The notes beneath the pieces are model-generated. The model saw only the letters and a list, made by a program, of their open reading frames with translations. It was not told the DNA's origin and made no database searches. Shown here one piece after another: positions 1 through 8,583 of a DNA stretch of 59,717 nucleotides; positions within the stretch are counted from its first letter, which is position 1, and each line of letters starts with the position of its first letter. The position numbers and the translations under genes were made by a program. The DNA comes from Methylomonas methanica (GTDB lineage: Bacteria > Pseudomonadota > Gammaproteobacteria > Methylococcales > Methylomonadaceae), in the NCBI GenBank assembly GCA_001644045.1, contig LUUF01000005.1, forward strand, positions 1-59,717, in the 5' to 3' direction.

Positions 1-80
1 AATTTAAATCCCATTTACACAAATTTTGGGACACTCCCTTAGCAGGCGGCTTATTTGTCACAGCGAACGCATTCGCCTTT

Positions 81-110
81 ATTGTTCCCACGCGAGAGCG
101 TGGGAACAAT
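81..110. repeat. Perfect 13-bp palindromic hairpin repeat
   Basis: Two perfect 13-bp inverted arms (81-93 and 98-110, core TTCCCACGC/GCGTGGGAA) flank a GAGA tetraloop. An A-run follows on the plus strand, so on the minus strand the hairpin is preceded by Ts. This is the type of short interspersed palindrome common in methanotroph and other gammaproteobacterial genomes. It sits exactly where the N-terminus of the downstream GPKTPEG-type ORF should be, so it may have replaced that gene's start. Confidence 0.8.
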
Positions 111-536
111 AAAAAAAGCACGGGACCAAAGACGCCAGAAGGCCGCGCCAATTCCGCCAAAAATCTCGAAAAAACCCATACGCCGGAGATTCATGCCCGC
201 ACCCGCTTCAATGGGCTGAAAACTGGTCTGCATGCCACCGTCTTGACCTATTTCCCGGCCCGACCTGGTCAATATCCGATGTGCGAAGGCTGCGAACTGC
301 GCGACGACATCTGCTGGAATAACACCATCTGCGTGAAAGAGGCCGACCGCCACATGCGCTACCGGCTGGCGTTCGAGAACAAGGATTATTCGCTGATTCT
401 GGAAGACCACGCTGCCACGCACGCGTCGATCCAGACCATCATCAACAATATCATGTGGAATATCTTCCAAACCGGCGTCGAAATTCACCAGCCGGTTTGG
501 TATGTCGATAAGCATGATGGTTTCCAGCCTGCGTAG
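105..536 (+). pseudogene. 5'-truncated GPKTPEG-type hypothetical protein
   Basis: The plus-strand frame that ends at the TAG at 534-536 stays open to the left edge of the window. From about position 105 it reads NNKKSTGPKTPEGRANSAKN, which resembles the N-terminus of a widespread family of small hypothetical proteins (typically xGPKTPEGKARSxxNALKHG...). Further on comes a CxxCxLRDDxC stretch (MCEGCELRDDICW), then a helical region. No ATG precedes the GPKTPEG motif in this frame, and a perfect palindrome lies immediately upstream. The first ATG (243) would remove the family motif. I read it as a gene whose start was lost or displaced by the palindrome, although a start outside the window cannot be excluded. 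The function is unknown. Confidence 0.5.
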
Positions 537-687
537 GGTGCAATAACCAATGGGCATTGCGCCGAATAATCAAATCAAAGCCGTATTGCTCATCGGTTTA
601 GTACATTTGTACTGGTACGAACGTAACCTTGATTAATGACACGATTTATTACACGATAAATTAAAATTAAGATAGCGGAGAACTGAG

Positions 688-2040
688 ATGAGAATGGCAA
701 TTAAACCGACATGGCTTAAACACGCGATTTCATTGTTTGGAGGGATATCTTTGTTGGCAGGATGCGCCAACATCAACACGCTTAGCCGGACCACGCCGCT
801 GGATTTTAGCAAAAACGAAGGAAAGGCAGTCCACTTGGATATCCAACAACGACTGTTTATCGTCAATCAAGTGGGTAAGTACTGCGCGGAACCCAGTCCG
901 GACGCTTTGGCGGCCTTTGCTGCGGCTTTAGGCATTGGAGCCAGTGTGCCACCGTATGGTACTGGGTCGTTAGCCACTAGTGGCAGTTCGAGCGCGGCAA
1001 GTATCGGCCTCAGGACCCAGTCCATTACCCTGATGCGTGATGCTCTCTATCGCATGTGCGAGGCCTACGGAAACGGTGAGTTGAGCGGGCCGCAGGTTAT
1101 GGCGCTGTTGAGTCGCAGTCAAGATTTAACGGCCGTTATTCTCGCCACCGAACAACTGACAGGGGCTGTTGTTGCCCAGCAAGCGGGTTTGTCTAGTAGT
1201 GCCTCGGCTGATGCTACCTCACTGATGACCGCCACCTCTCAGTTACTCGAGGTGGCCTTGAAACAACAGCAAGAGGCGCAGAAAAGTTTAGAACAAGGTA
1301 TTGAACGGAAAAGCGATAGCGAAGGCAAACAAAAGCTGGCCCAAGCAGAGCTTGCATCAGCCCAGTCTAATCGAGAAAACAATTCAGGAGATGACGCTGC
1401 TGGACAAAGCGCGGCAGCAAGACTCCTGAGAGCCGAGCGAGAACTTGCGACCGCTGATCGCGAGATTGCTTTAGCGGAAGAAATTCGCGCCCTGCGGCAA
1501 AAAACTCTCGACGCAACAACAGAACGCGTCGAATCCTTAAAAGCTACGCTGGACTCTGGAGCAACAACGGCTGCGGCATCATCCTCTGGTAGTGCCGCGT
1601 TTTCAGGCAGTGGAAGTTACAACCGCCTCAACGATCAGTCAACCGTAGCCATAGCAGGAGCGGTGTCCAGCATGGTAAACAATGTGCTGAATAAACCCTA
1701 TGTTTTGGATTATTGCATGGCTATGGTCTCGTCGAATGACAACAGCAAAGCAGCGCAATATTTTAGTCTTTGTCAAGATGTCATTCTCAAAGCCATTAAG
1801 ATAGATGAAGTCAGGGTTACCGGAACTTCAGATGAGTTTGAGGGTGGTGATCTGAAAACCACTTCCTGCATCGAATCGTGGCTAAATTCGGACGCGGCAA
1901 ATATGGCGAAGTTGACCAAATGGCGAAAACTAACGGCTGGCGGCATTGATCATGTCATTTTTATGTTTGGCAAAAGTGCTAAAAGTTTGCGGGCCGCCGC
2001 AGTTAACGATCTGTCTATTTCATGTAATTTAGGAGGTTAA
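688..2040 (+). CDS. Coiled-coil lipoprotein, hypothetical
   Basis: The 450-residue product begins with a basic n-region, a hydrophobic stretch and a lipobox (LLAGC, Cys about 26), so it should be an outer-membrane or periplasmic lipoprotein. Residues about 185-300 are rich in Ala, Glu, Gln and Lys with heptad character, predicting a long coiled coil. A Ser/Gly/Ala-rich spacer and a Cys-containing C-terminal domain follow. The ATG at 688 has a GCGGAG Shine-Dalgarno at 675-680. The stop codon lies directly before a strong ribosome-binding site for a 44-residue ORF, so the two are probably co-transcribed. I do not recognise the family. Trimeric-autotransporter-like or TolC-like roles have no support beyond the coiled coil. 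Confidence 0.8.
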   Translation: MRMAIKPTWLKHAISLFGGISLLAGCANINTLSRTTPLDFSKNEGKAVHLDIQQRLFIVNQVGKYCAEPSPDALAAFAAALGIGASVPPYGTGSLATSGSSSAASIGLRTQSITLMRDALYRMCEAYGNGELSGPQVMALLSRSQDLTAVILATEQLTGAVVAQQAGLSSSASADATSLMTATSQLLEVALKQQQEAQKSLEQGIERKSDSEGKQKLAQAELASAQSNRENNSGDDAAGQSAAARLLRAERELATADREIALAEEIRALRQKTLDATTERVESLKATLDSGATTAAASSSGSAAFSGSGSYNRLNDQSTVAIAGAVSSMVNNVLNKPYVLDYCMAMVSSNDNSKAAQYFSLCQDVILKAIKIDEVRVTGTSDEFEGGDLKTTSCIESWLNSDAANMAKLTKWRKLTAGGIDHVIFMFGKSAKSLRAAAVNDLSISCNLGG

Positions 2041-2041
2041 T

Positions 2042-2176
2042 ATGCCCGGAGAACTACGAAAAGTGCCTGCAGACGAAGTTCCAGATGTAGTCAAAGAAGC
2101 CTTACGGGCTGGTGCCGCGGAGATAGATGTAAGAAGAGAACCATACGGCGGCGGCTACATCGTTAGATGGCGGTGA
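2042..2176 (+). CDS. Small 44-residue hypothetical protein
   Basis: An ATG at 2042 opens a 44-codon frame ending in TGA (2174-2176). It is preceded by TTTAGGAGGTTAAT, a near-perfect Shine-Dalgarno that overlaps the stop of the upstream lipoprotein gene. The product is charged and soluble (starts MPGELRKVPADEVPDVVKEA, ends GGGYIVRW). The valine/lysine helix followed by a Tyr/Gly/Arg strand looks like a compact alpha/beta fold. The coupling and the ribosome-binding site are the main evidence that it is real. The function is unknown. Confidence 0.6.
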   Translation: MPGELRKVPADEVPDVVKEALRAGAAEIDVRREPYGGGYIVRWR

Positions 2177-2211
2177 CATCTAAACCGATTATGTAACCAT
2201 GGATTGTAGAG

Positions 2212-2237
2212 GGTGTCGGCACTATTGCACCGACACC
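2212..2237 (+). terminator. Possible hairpin terminator after the lipoprotein operon
   Basis: An 8-bp stem (GGTGTCGG at 2212-2219 and CCGACACC at 2230-2237) with a 10-nt loop lies 36 bp after the small ORF. No U-tract follows, so it may be an RNA-stabilising hairpin rather than an intrinsic terminator. Confidence 0.4.
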
Positions 2238-2267
2238 AATGTGTTGGATCGTAGGTGCGATTAGTCC

Positions 2268-2340
2268 CGTAGGGTGGGCACGGTTTTAGTGCCCACGCGG
2301 AATTAATGGCCTAATGGTGGGCAAATTTGCCGACCCTACG
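2268..2340. repeat. Interspersed repeat with terminal and internal inverted repeats
   Basis: The 73-bp element has ends CGTAGGGT (2268-2275) and ACCCTACG (2333-2340) and an internal hairpin GTGGGCAC (2274-2281)/GTGCCCAC (2289-2296). The nested-palindrome layout is typical of non-coding interspersed repeats of the MITE/REP kind. It lies between convergent genes. Confidence 0.6.
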
Positions 2341-2351
2341 AATCTGAAATT

Positions 2352-2735
2352 TCAATTCGCGGTCGGCCATGTTGGATAAGCCACACCAAAGCGCTCGGCT
2401 AGTTTCGCTAAGCGCTTGTTCAGCGTCCACAGCTTTGCGCCGGGTGTGATCAATACCGATGCCAGTACCTGTAAATCTATTAGCTCGCAATCCAAGCCAA
2501 ACAGTGCTTCGCGCTCGATAAATTCTTCCATTTCCTGCAAACTGGCTTGATTGCAGACTTTTAACTGGCGCAGGTTGTTCAGAGTTTGGGTTCTCGGCGC
2601 GGGCGGTGTACCGCAGGCCAATTCTGCGATGATCAGCGGGTGAATAAACACCGAATCGGAAAGTAGTAACCGAACCAAGTCTTCGTTACGATCTTTGAAA
2701 TGGTTAACCCAAACCGAGGTATCGACCAATATCAT
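2352..2735 (-). CDS. vapC: VapC-type PIN-domain toxin
   Basis: The 127-residue protein is a PIN-domain ribonuclease, the toxin of a type II VapBC pair that usually cleaves tRNA or rRNA. Acidic active-site residues are visible: Asp5 in MILVDTSVW, Glu38 in IIAELACG and Asp87 in the LIDLQVLAS helix. The usual fourth acidic position of the LWTxDKRL motif reads LWTLNKRL, so Asp is replaced by Asn (residue 106). Many PIN proteins tolerate changes here, but activity could be lowered. The start overlaps the antitoxin stop by four bases (ATGA), the classic order antitoxin-toxin. Confidence 0.9.
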   Translation of the reverse strand: MILVDTSVWVNHFKDRNEDLVRLLLSDSVFIHPLIIAELACGTPPAPRTQTLNNLRQLKVCNQASLQEMEEFIEREALFGLDCELIDLQVLASVLITPGAKLWTLNKRLAKLAERFGVAYPTWPTAN

Positions 2736-2941
2736 TCGGACTGGACGGTTTGGCCGCGTTCTCGGGGAATATCGGCCATATCCGGCATGGTTCCGCCCAA
2801 GGCGGCCAAGCGTTTAGCGGCCTGAATCCGCACGAAAGTTTTCATCGCTTCCCGGAAGATTTCGGCCTTGTCCATATCCGGGTCGGCCATTTCCAAGGCT
2901 TTTTGGTACAAGGTGTCATCAATGGTTACGGTGGTTCGCAT
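2732..2941 (-). CDS. vapB: VapB-type ribbon-helix-helix antitoxin
   Basis: The 69-residue product starts MRTTVTIDDTLYQKALEMA, the N-terminal DNA-binding strand and helix of VapB antitoxins of the DUF2191 type. A charged C-terminal tail with MPDMADIPRER should wrap the toxin. It is translationally coupled to vapC. An imperfect inverted repeat AGAATT-11 nt-AATTCT (2942-2964 on the plus strand) abuts the start and could be part of an autoregulatory operator. That last point is inference only. Confidence 0.88.
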   Translation of the reverse strand: MRTTVTIDDTLYQKALEMADPDMDKAEIFREAMKTFVRIQAAKRLAALGGTMPDMADIPRERGQTVQSE

Positions 2942-3138
2942 AGAATTTTCTCGACATCAATTCTGATGACGTACTGTATCAAAAATTAGCTAATGAGGCG
3001 CGATAAGCGGTATTCCATCATTCCCACGCTCCGCGTCCAGCGTCCATCACCCCTAAACCCTCAAAGTTCGCGGCGCTGGAATAGCGCCAAGGCAAATTCA
3101 CCTAACCGCGTTGGCTGGCTACTTTTCGGGCGGATCAC

Positions 3139-4686
3139 CTACGCTTCCAGGCTGTTGGCCATTTCGTGCAGTTGGATGTTAATCAACTTGATCGTTGCCA
3201 AAATCCCGGCAAATACCTGGTTGACATGCACGCCGCGGGTTTTACGCAACTCATTGCCACAATCCCAGGTAATCACGCATTCGGTCAGCGCGCTGGTGTG
3301 GCCGCCCTTGGGGATGCGAATTTCGTAATCGGCTAGGGTCGGCAAGGTGTAATCGTAATGTTGCAGCACCTTGCCGATGGCGTCGATAAAGGCATCGAAG
3401 CCGCCGCTGCCGGCGCCGGTGGTTTGATGTTTCTCGCCTTTTACGTCTACACGGATGCTGACCGTAGACGGCAAATCCAGGCCGCTGTTAATCGAGCAAG
3501 CCAACAATTTGATGTGCTGATAACTTTTGCTTTCCAGCACGTCGGCGATGATGAAGGGCAGGTCGTCGGTGGTGATGGTTTGTTTGGAGTCGCCGATACT
3601 GACGATGCGCGCCAATACTTTCTTTTGGTCCTCTTCCGACAAATCCAATTCGAGTTGTTCGAGATTTTTCTTCAACGAGGCCTTGCCGCTCATTTTGCCC
3701 AAAGCGTAACTGCGAATCCGCGAGAAGCGCTCCGGCCCCAGTTTGGTTTTATACAAACCGCCTTTCTGGTCGCCGTCGGCGTGGATGCCGGCGGTTTGGG
3801 TGAACACGTCGGCGCCAACGATGGGCGCATTGGCGGCAACGCGCTTGCCGGAGAAATTTTCCACCATCTCGCTGATGCGCACCAAATGGCTCTCATCCAC
3901 GGACAATTCCATAGACATTTTATCGCGCAGCACCACCGCCACTTCCGCGATGGAAGCGTTGCCGGCGCGCTCGCCCAGACAATTGACAGTGCAATGCACC
4001 GCGCTGACGCCAGCCCGCACCGCTGCCATCACATTGGCGGTCGCCAAGCCGTAATCGTTGTGCGGGTGGAAATCAAATTGCAGCGCCGGATAGCGCTGGC
4101 ACATATCGCTAAAGCTGGCGAATACTTCATCCGGCGACATCACACCCAAGGTATCGGGCAGCATGAAATGGCTGATCGGGGCGGGTTGCAAGCGTTCCAT
4201 CAGGCCGTAAACATAATCGCGGCTGTCTTTGTAACCATTCGACCAGTCTTCCAGATAAACATTGATCTTCAGACCCTGTTCGTGCGCGTAGCCTATGGTT
4301 TGCAGCACATCGATGCTATGTTGCTCCAGGGTTTTGCCGAGTTGTTCGCGACAATGTTTCTCGCTGCCTTTGGCCAGCAGGTTGATGACCCGGCCGCCGG
4401 TGGACTTGATCCAGTCGACACTACGGGTATGATCGACGAAACCCAGCACCTCGACGCGCTCGGCAAAGCCTTCCTGCTGCGCCCATTGATTAATCAGACT
4501 CACCGCTTCTTTCTCGCCTTCCGAGACTCTAGCCGAAGCCACTTCGATACGATCGACGCGCAAAAACTGCAACAAGGCCTTGGCGATGCTGACTTTTTCC
4601 ATCGGCGTAAACGCCACGCCCTGGGTCTGCTCGCCGTCGCGTAGCGTGGTGTCCATTAACTGGATGTGTCTTGAATGGGTAGACAT
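3139..4686 (-). CDS. cimA: (R)-citramalate synthase, Leptospira type
   Basis: The 515-residue protein belongs to the DRE-TIM metallolyase family (isopropylmalate, homocitrate and citramalate synthases). The catalytic motif DTTLRDGEQTQGVAF is at 12-26, the metal-binding HPHNDYGLATAN near 206 and GERAGNAS near 238. A C-terminal LeuA-type allosteric domain follows from about 380. The wording INVYLEDWSNG, FSGKR, VFTQTAGIHADGD and RSYALGK closely matches what I recall of Leptospira CimA rather than LeuA. The expected reaction is acetyl-CoA plus pyruvate to citramalate, the threonine-independent entry into isoleucine synthesis, with feedback by isoleucine. The gene stands alone. A 2-isopropylmalate or homocitrate synthase role remains possible. 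Confidence 0.8.
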   Translation of the reverse strand: MSTHSRHIQLMDTTLRDGEQTQGVAFTPMEKVSIAKALLQFLRVDRIEVASARVSEGEKEAVSLINQWAQQEGFAERVEVLGFVDHTRSVDWIKSTGGRVINLLAKGSEKHCREQLGKTLEQHSIDVLQTIGYAHEQGLKINVYLEDWSNGYKDSRDYVYGLMERLQPAPISHFMLPDTLGVMSPDEVFASFSDMCQRYPALQFDFHPHNDYGLATANVMAAVRAGVSAVHCTVNCLGERAGNASIAEVAVVLRDKMSMELSVDESHLVRISEMVENFSGKRVAANAPIVGADVFTQTAGIHADGDQKGGLYKTKLGPERFSRIRSYALGKMSGKASLKKNLEQLELDLSEEDQKKVLARIVSIGDSKQTITTDDLPFIIADVLESKSYQHIKLLACSINSGLDLPSTVSIRVDVKGEKHQTTGAGSGGFDAFIDAIGKVLQHYDYTLPTLADYEIRIPKGGHTSALTECVITWDCGNELRKTRGVHVNQVFAGILATIKLINIQLHEMANSLEA

Positions 4687-5131
4687 GTTTTTGTTGTTCT
4701 CGATGTGTCCTGTAGCCGTATCCGGTCAAGTGTGCTTCGTAGGTCGGGTAGAGCGGCAGCGAAACTTTTCGTGCATGACCTTTTTGCATAGTGTCTTCCA
4801 ACAGCCGTCGCCCGGCTTATCAGCAATCTGATTACTTGTTATGGAAGAGACAAAACTATGCGTAACTTGCCATTTTCCCCTAAAACAGAACAAATTGGCA
4901 ATTTGTAGGTAGTTCGGACTCTGCGAGAAGCCAAACTTATTTTGCAACGCTGGGGGGAAGCGGCTCTCACAATCTTCATTTGGGATCAGAGAGACCTATG
5001 CGGAATCGGTCAGTAAATGACCAATATTTTTTGATGATTAGGCGGAACTCTTACGTTCCGCCCATTTTCGCCGAAAAATCGGGGACAGCTGGTATTACCC
5101 GTAATCCTGCCGATTCAGCCTAAAAAGCTGG
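4687..5131. other. Intergenic region with a hairpin, no credible gene
   Basis: The 445 bp hold the 5' region of cimA and the 3' region of the DUF1097 gene. A GGCGGAAC/GTTCCGCC hairpin (5041-5062, 8-bp stem, 6-nt loop) lies about 70 bp past the DUF1097 stop and could end or stabilise its transcript, though no T-run follows. A CGTAGGTCGGGT motif near 4738 looks like an interspersed-repeat remnant. Confidence 0.5.
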
Positions 5132-5653
5132 TTACTCTTTAGTCCATTTGGCGGCTAATTGCGCGGAAAACTGACCAAAATAGGTACCCACCACAATAGA
5201 AATCGAAATCACCAACAGGGGATTACTCAGCGATACACCCAACAGGACTTCTTGCGTTAACTTGTCCGGCGTTTGCAATAAGTAGGCGAACGTAGACGAA
5301 TAACCCAGAACGCTGGCGGGAATCGTCGCCAGTTGCGAAAAATTGGCGGCCAGACACAACACCACCACCGCAAAAGTCACCGTAATGGCAGCCATCGCCG
5401 GAAAGCCCAGGGCGGTATCGGGAGAAATACCGGTCAAGATAATCGCCGTCACCCAGGCCATGAATACGCCGAAAATGCCGCAGACGATGGTATTTTTTAA
5501 GGCTTCCTTGGTCGCGCCCAGGAAAAAATAAGCCGCCCAGGCAATGGTCGCGGCCCAGATAAAAAACACGCCGCTGGCCGGTCCCACCGCCAAAAATGTG
5601 GCAACGCCCGCCAAAACGCCGATGCTTAAAGAAAGTGCTGTAAGTTTGTCCAT
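5132..5653 (-). CDS. DUF1097-family inner-membrane protein
   Basis: The 173-residue protein is almost entirely hydrophobic, with about five or six membrane helices. It includes GPASGVFFIWAATIAWAAYFF and a GFPAMAAITV stretch, the pattern of the DUF1097 (YcdZ-like) family of unknown function. A start nine codons further upstream is possible. The ATG at 5653 (MDKLTALSLS) is preferred because AGAGGGATAATT precedes it at good spacing. No operon partner is visible. Confidence 0.75.
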   Translation of the reverse strand: MDKLTALSLSIGVLAGVATFLAVGPASGVFFIWAATIAWAAYFFLGATKEALKNTIVCGIFGVFMAWVTAIILTGISPDTALGFPAMAAITVTFAVVVLCLAANFSQLATIPASVLGYSSTFAYLLQTPDKLTQEVLLGVSLSNPLLVISISIVVGTYFGQFSAQLAAKWTKE

Positions 5654-6006
5654 AATTATCCCTCTGAAATTGCGCCTCATCGATAGTGGTTTGCTCGATC
5701 ATGCATTGAGGCTGCCCTGCAAAACCGAAATCCTTTTACGGTCAAGCAATCCCGCCTTGACCGCTCCGAATGGTAGCAGAGAATAGACTCCAGAAGTACA
5801 AATGCTCCGCTGGTTTAAGCGGGTGCTCTATTCTTGGACAGGATGATTCGGCCAGCGATTCGGATTTCGCGCCGTGCAACGGAAATGTCAGGTAGCGCTA
5901 GCGCGCAACCTGACCTACTTGGCTACAAATCTTAAAAAACCGCTAACTCATTCGAGGACTGAGGGCTCAGAGATTTTGGGATAGAGAGATCAGGCGCTAA
6001 CAAGAT
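5654..6006. other. Intergenic region with an interspersed hairpin
   Basis: No credible gene is seen. A hairpin GTCAGGT (5887-5893)/ACCTGAC (5908-5914) encloses a self-complementary GCGCTAGCGC core. This is typical of small repeats that also occur elsewhere in such genomes. The left part should contain the promoter of the DUF1097 gene. Confidence 0.45.
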
Positions 6007-6828
6007 TTAGACAAGTCGCGTGACGACACCGCGACGACTGCAACCAACAAAACCGAGCATGACTGACCCGAACAGCCAAAAAGCGGCGGGCACGGGAACG
6101 GGAGCTACCACCGTACGAGTAAATATGTCTGCACAATTTGGGATATTTTGAGATGTACACTCTGTGCCGGCGATTTCCAAACTACCTTCTGCGTTGACAA
6201 AGTCCACCAAAACAGGGTTTCCGCTCCCATCGAGAACCGGCGCGCCGTTATCGTCCAATTTCGGAGCCCGAACCGTACCGTAAAAATACATTGTCAAACC
6301 CGATTCATAAAACTCGTAGTTTCCGGCTGGCGCAGTTCCATTATTTGGCTTAAACGTACCGAGCAAATACTCAAGGCTATCGCCCGGGCTCAACGATATA
6401 TCCTGTTTGGCAAGGATACTGTCTGGACCGCTGTCGTTAAAATTAAATTCGTAAGGTGCTAAAGAACAGCTATCCCCCAAAAATGTGCCGGTACAAGCAA
6501 TAGAGGTACTGAAAGAAATACTATCCACGGCGATAAGTACGCCATCGTTTATGTAGCTGCTTTGACTAGTGTTTGAGTTGTAATAAGAAAAGCTGGTTGG
6601 ATAGTTGGCCGGATTGATTCCGAAAGGCGGATTACCGCCGCCAATGCTGTTAAAAACCAGAGGCTCTGATGCGGCGTCCAAACTCAGCTTCAACCAAACC
6701 GGAATACTATCTGTCGTTTGAACAGTACCGGTAGGCTGAACGAAAGACAGACTACCGCTATAGGCCGCCTGGGCATTGGGCAGCCAAACCAACGCTAAAG
6801 TGGAAACAAAAAATCTTAACTTGGACAT
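6007..6828 (-). CDS. PEP-CTERM/VPxPA-type sorted exoprotein
   Basis: The product (273 residues from the ATG at 6828) has a Sec signal peptide ending near NAQA-AY and a beta-rich Ser/Thr/Asn-rich body. The C-terminal sorting signal consists of a VPVPAAFWLFGS motif, a hydrophobic helix and a basic tail (CSRRG). That is the exosortase/PEP-CTERM layout, so the protein should be processed at the membrane and released or displayed with exopolysaccharide. A TTG five codons earlier is possible, but TTGGAG nine bases before ATG 6828 fixes the start. No exosortase gene is in the window. The body is of unknown function. Confidence 0.8.
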   Translation of the reverse strand: MSKLRFFVSTLALVWLPNAQAAYSGSLSFVQPTGTVQTTDSIPVWLKLSLDAASEPLVFNSIGGGNPPFGINPANYPTSFSYYNSNTSQSSYINDGVLIAVDSISFSTSIACTGTFLGDSCSLAPYEFNFNDSGPDSILAKQDISLSPGDSLEYLLGTFKPNNGTAPAGNYEFYESGLTMYFYGTVRAPKLDDNGAPVLDGSGNPVLVDFVNAEGSLEIAGTECTSQNIPNCADIFTRTVVAPVPVPAAFWLFGSVMLGFVGCSRRGVVTRLV

Positions 6829-7039
6829 AACGTATTTCTCCAATTTACTAGCGCTTGAAAAATCATTTTCGCGTAGGGTCTAATCTTTTAGCGTGATTAG
6901 GTTCTTGGCGAATAACAGCCGGCATCCGTACACCTGATCATAACAAAATATTGCTGGGCTTATAGCAACAACACTTAATGCCGCGTGGGGAAAAGGTGCT
7001 CTGACCAGTCACCTAAAAGATATTTGAGACAATTCGCTA

Positions 7040-7849
7040 CTAATCTCCACCACCACCTTTTTTAACCATCATGCCCTTACTCGGGTTATAGCCCATGATA
7101 GCCGCGCCGATAAACAGCAAAAACGCCGCGCCGGTAAAGATCAAAGCTTGACTGTTAAATTGTTCGTACAAGGCAAAACGGATTAGCTCCACCGCTTGCG
7201 AAAACGGGTTGTATTGCGCCAGCGTATACAGTACTTCGCTGGACTCCTTGATTTTCCATAAGGGATATAAAGCAGTGGACATGAAAAACAGTGGAAAAAT
7301 CACGAAATTCATCACCCCGGCAAAATTTTCCAGCTGCTTGATGAACGATGACAGCAGCAAACCCAACGCCCCCAGCATCATGCCACCCAATAACAGCGCC
7401 GGCAAAATCCAGACATAGCCCATCAGCGGCGCTTGGATGTCGTATAACCAGGCAATACCGAGGAAGGCATAAGCTTGCAGCACACCCACAGCGGTGCCGG
7501 CGATCAGTTTGCTGCACAACAAAAACCAGCGCGGCAACGGGCAGACCAGCAACATGCGCATGCTGCCCATTTCCCGGTCGTAAACCATAGACAGCGAGCT
7601 CTGCATGCCGTTAAACAACAGGATCATGCCCAGCAAACCTGGCGTGATGTAAACCTCGTAGAGGATGTAAGTCTCGTAGGGCGGGGCAATGGCAATGCCC
7701 AACGCGGCGCGAAAGCCGGCGGCGAACACGAACAGCCAGATCAGCGGCCGAACCAAGGCCGAGACGAAGCGTTCGCGCTGATGTAAAAAACGCAGCAATT
7801 CGCGGCCGACGATGCCAACCGTCGCCCGCCAGTAATGTAACAGCCTCAT
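7040..7849 (-). CDS. ABC-2 type permease, PQQ-alcohol-dehydrogenase-associated
   Basis: The 269-residue protein has about six membrane segments and the ABC-2 fold: VRPLIWLFVFAAGF near the N-terminus, then YDREMGSMRMLLVCPLPRW. It resembles the permease found with PQQ-dependent alcohol oxidation gene clusters (PedC type). Its ATG overlaps the TGA of the ATPase gene (ATGA at 7846-7849), so an in-frame upstream extension is unlikely. It forms the membrane half of the exporter encoded with the ATPase. The substrate is unknown. Confidence 0.85.
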   Translation of the reverse strand: MRLLHYWRATVGIVGRELLRFLHQRERFVSALVRPLIWLFVFAAGFRAALGIAIAPPYETYILYEVYITPGLLGMILLFNGMQSSLSMVYDREMGSMRMLLVCPLPRWFLLCSKLIAGTAVGVLQAYAFLGIAWLYDIQAPLMGYVWILPALLLGGMMLGALGLLLSSFIKQLENFAGVMNFVIFPLFFMSTALYPLWKIKESSEVLYTLAQYNPFSQAVELIRFALYEQFNSQALIFTGAAFLLFIGAAIMGYNPSKGMMVKKGGGGD

Positions 7850-8583
7850 GCTTGCGATCCTTGAGTCAGTTTTTGGAATACCTGGCCGGGGTCGGCCCAA
7901 CCGGTGGTATGCAATATCTCGGAGAGTTTGCCGCTGGCTTTGACCTGACCCTTATGTAGCACAATCAAACTGTCATCGGCGGCGATTTCGTCGATCAAAT
8001 GTGTCGCCCACAGCACAGCAAGATTTTGCTGACTAACCAAGTCATGCACGTGGCTGACGATAGCCTGGCGACTGGGCATGTCCAAACCCACGGTCGGCTC
8101 GTCCAGCAACAGCAAACTGGGTCTATGCAACAAGGCACGGGCAATTTCCACCCGCCGTTTGTGACCGCCGTTCAATTGCCGGACCTTTTCGCCGCGCCGT
8201 TCGAACATCGCCAAACGCTCCAATTCTTCTTGTATGCGCTTGTCGGCGGCCTTGCGCCCTATGCCGTGCAGGGCCGCGTGGTAGCGCAGGTTTTGGGTCA
8301 CCGACAAGTCCGGGTCCAGCGTAGTCTGTTGAAACACTACGCCCAAGCGGGCCAAGGCTTGCAGACTTTGTTTTTTTATATCAAAACCACACAATTCGAT
8401 GCGCCCTTCCCTGGCATCGTAAAGCCGGGTAATCAAGGAAAACAGCGTGCTTTTACCGGCGCCATTGGGGCCGAGCAAAATCGTGCATTCGCCGGACTGC
8501 ACCTTGAAACTCACGGCATCCAATGCTTTTTTCGCGCCGTAGGCAAAACTCAGGTTTTCAACCGCTAAGGCAATCTCGGTCAT
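7846..8583 (-). CDS. ABC transporter ATPase, PQQ-alcohol-dehydrogenase-associated
   Basis: The 245-residue nucleotide-binding protein has Walker A GPNGAGKST (about 38-46), Q-loop VVFQQTTLDPDLSV and Walker B LLLLDEPTVGLD, followed by the H-loop ATH. The ABC signature is altered: where LSGGQ is expected it reads LNGGHKRRVEIARAL, the form seen in NodI/DrrA-like and PQQ-associated ATPases. It is linked by ATGA overlaps to the propeller gene upstream and the permease gene downstream, so the three are one operon. It energises the ABC-2 permease. Confidence 0.88.
   Translation of the reverse strand: MTEIALAVENLSFAYGAKKALDAVSFKVQSGECTILLGPNGAGKSTLFSLITRLYDAREGRIELCGFDIKKQSLQALARLGVVFQQTTLDPDLSVTQNLRYHAALHGIGRKAADKRIQEELERLAMFERRGEKVRQLNGGHKRRVEIARALLHRPSLLLLDEPTVGLDMPSRQAIVSHVHDLVSQQNLAVLWATHLIDEIAADDSLIVLHKGQVKASGKLSEILHTTGWADPGQVFQKLTQGSQA

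Noticed and set aside
3005..3060. Sequence resembling the TTCCCACGC hairpin repeat near 3022.
   Set aside because: Only one arm is recognisable, so it may be a decayed copy or chance.
3358..4644. Long plus-strand open frame antisense to cimA (428 codons).
   Set aside because: Shadow of the cimA reading frame. Its composition is His/Gln/Ala-rich, it has no ribosome-binding site, and the minus strand carries clear catalytic motifs.
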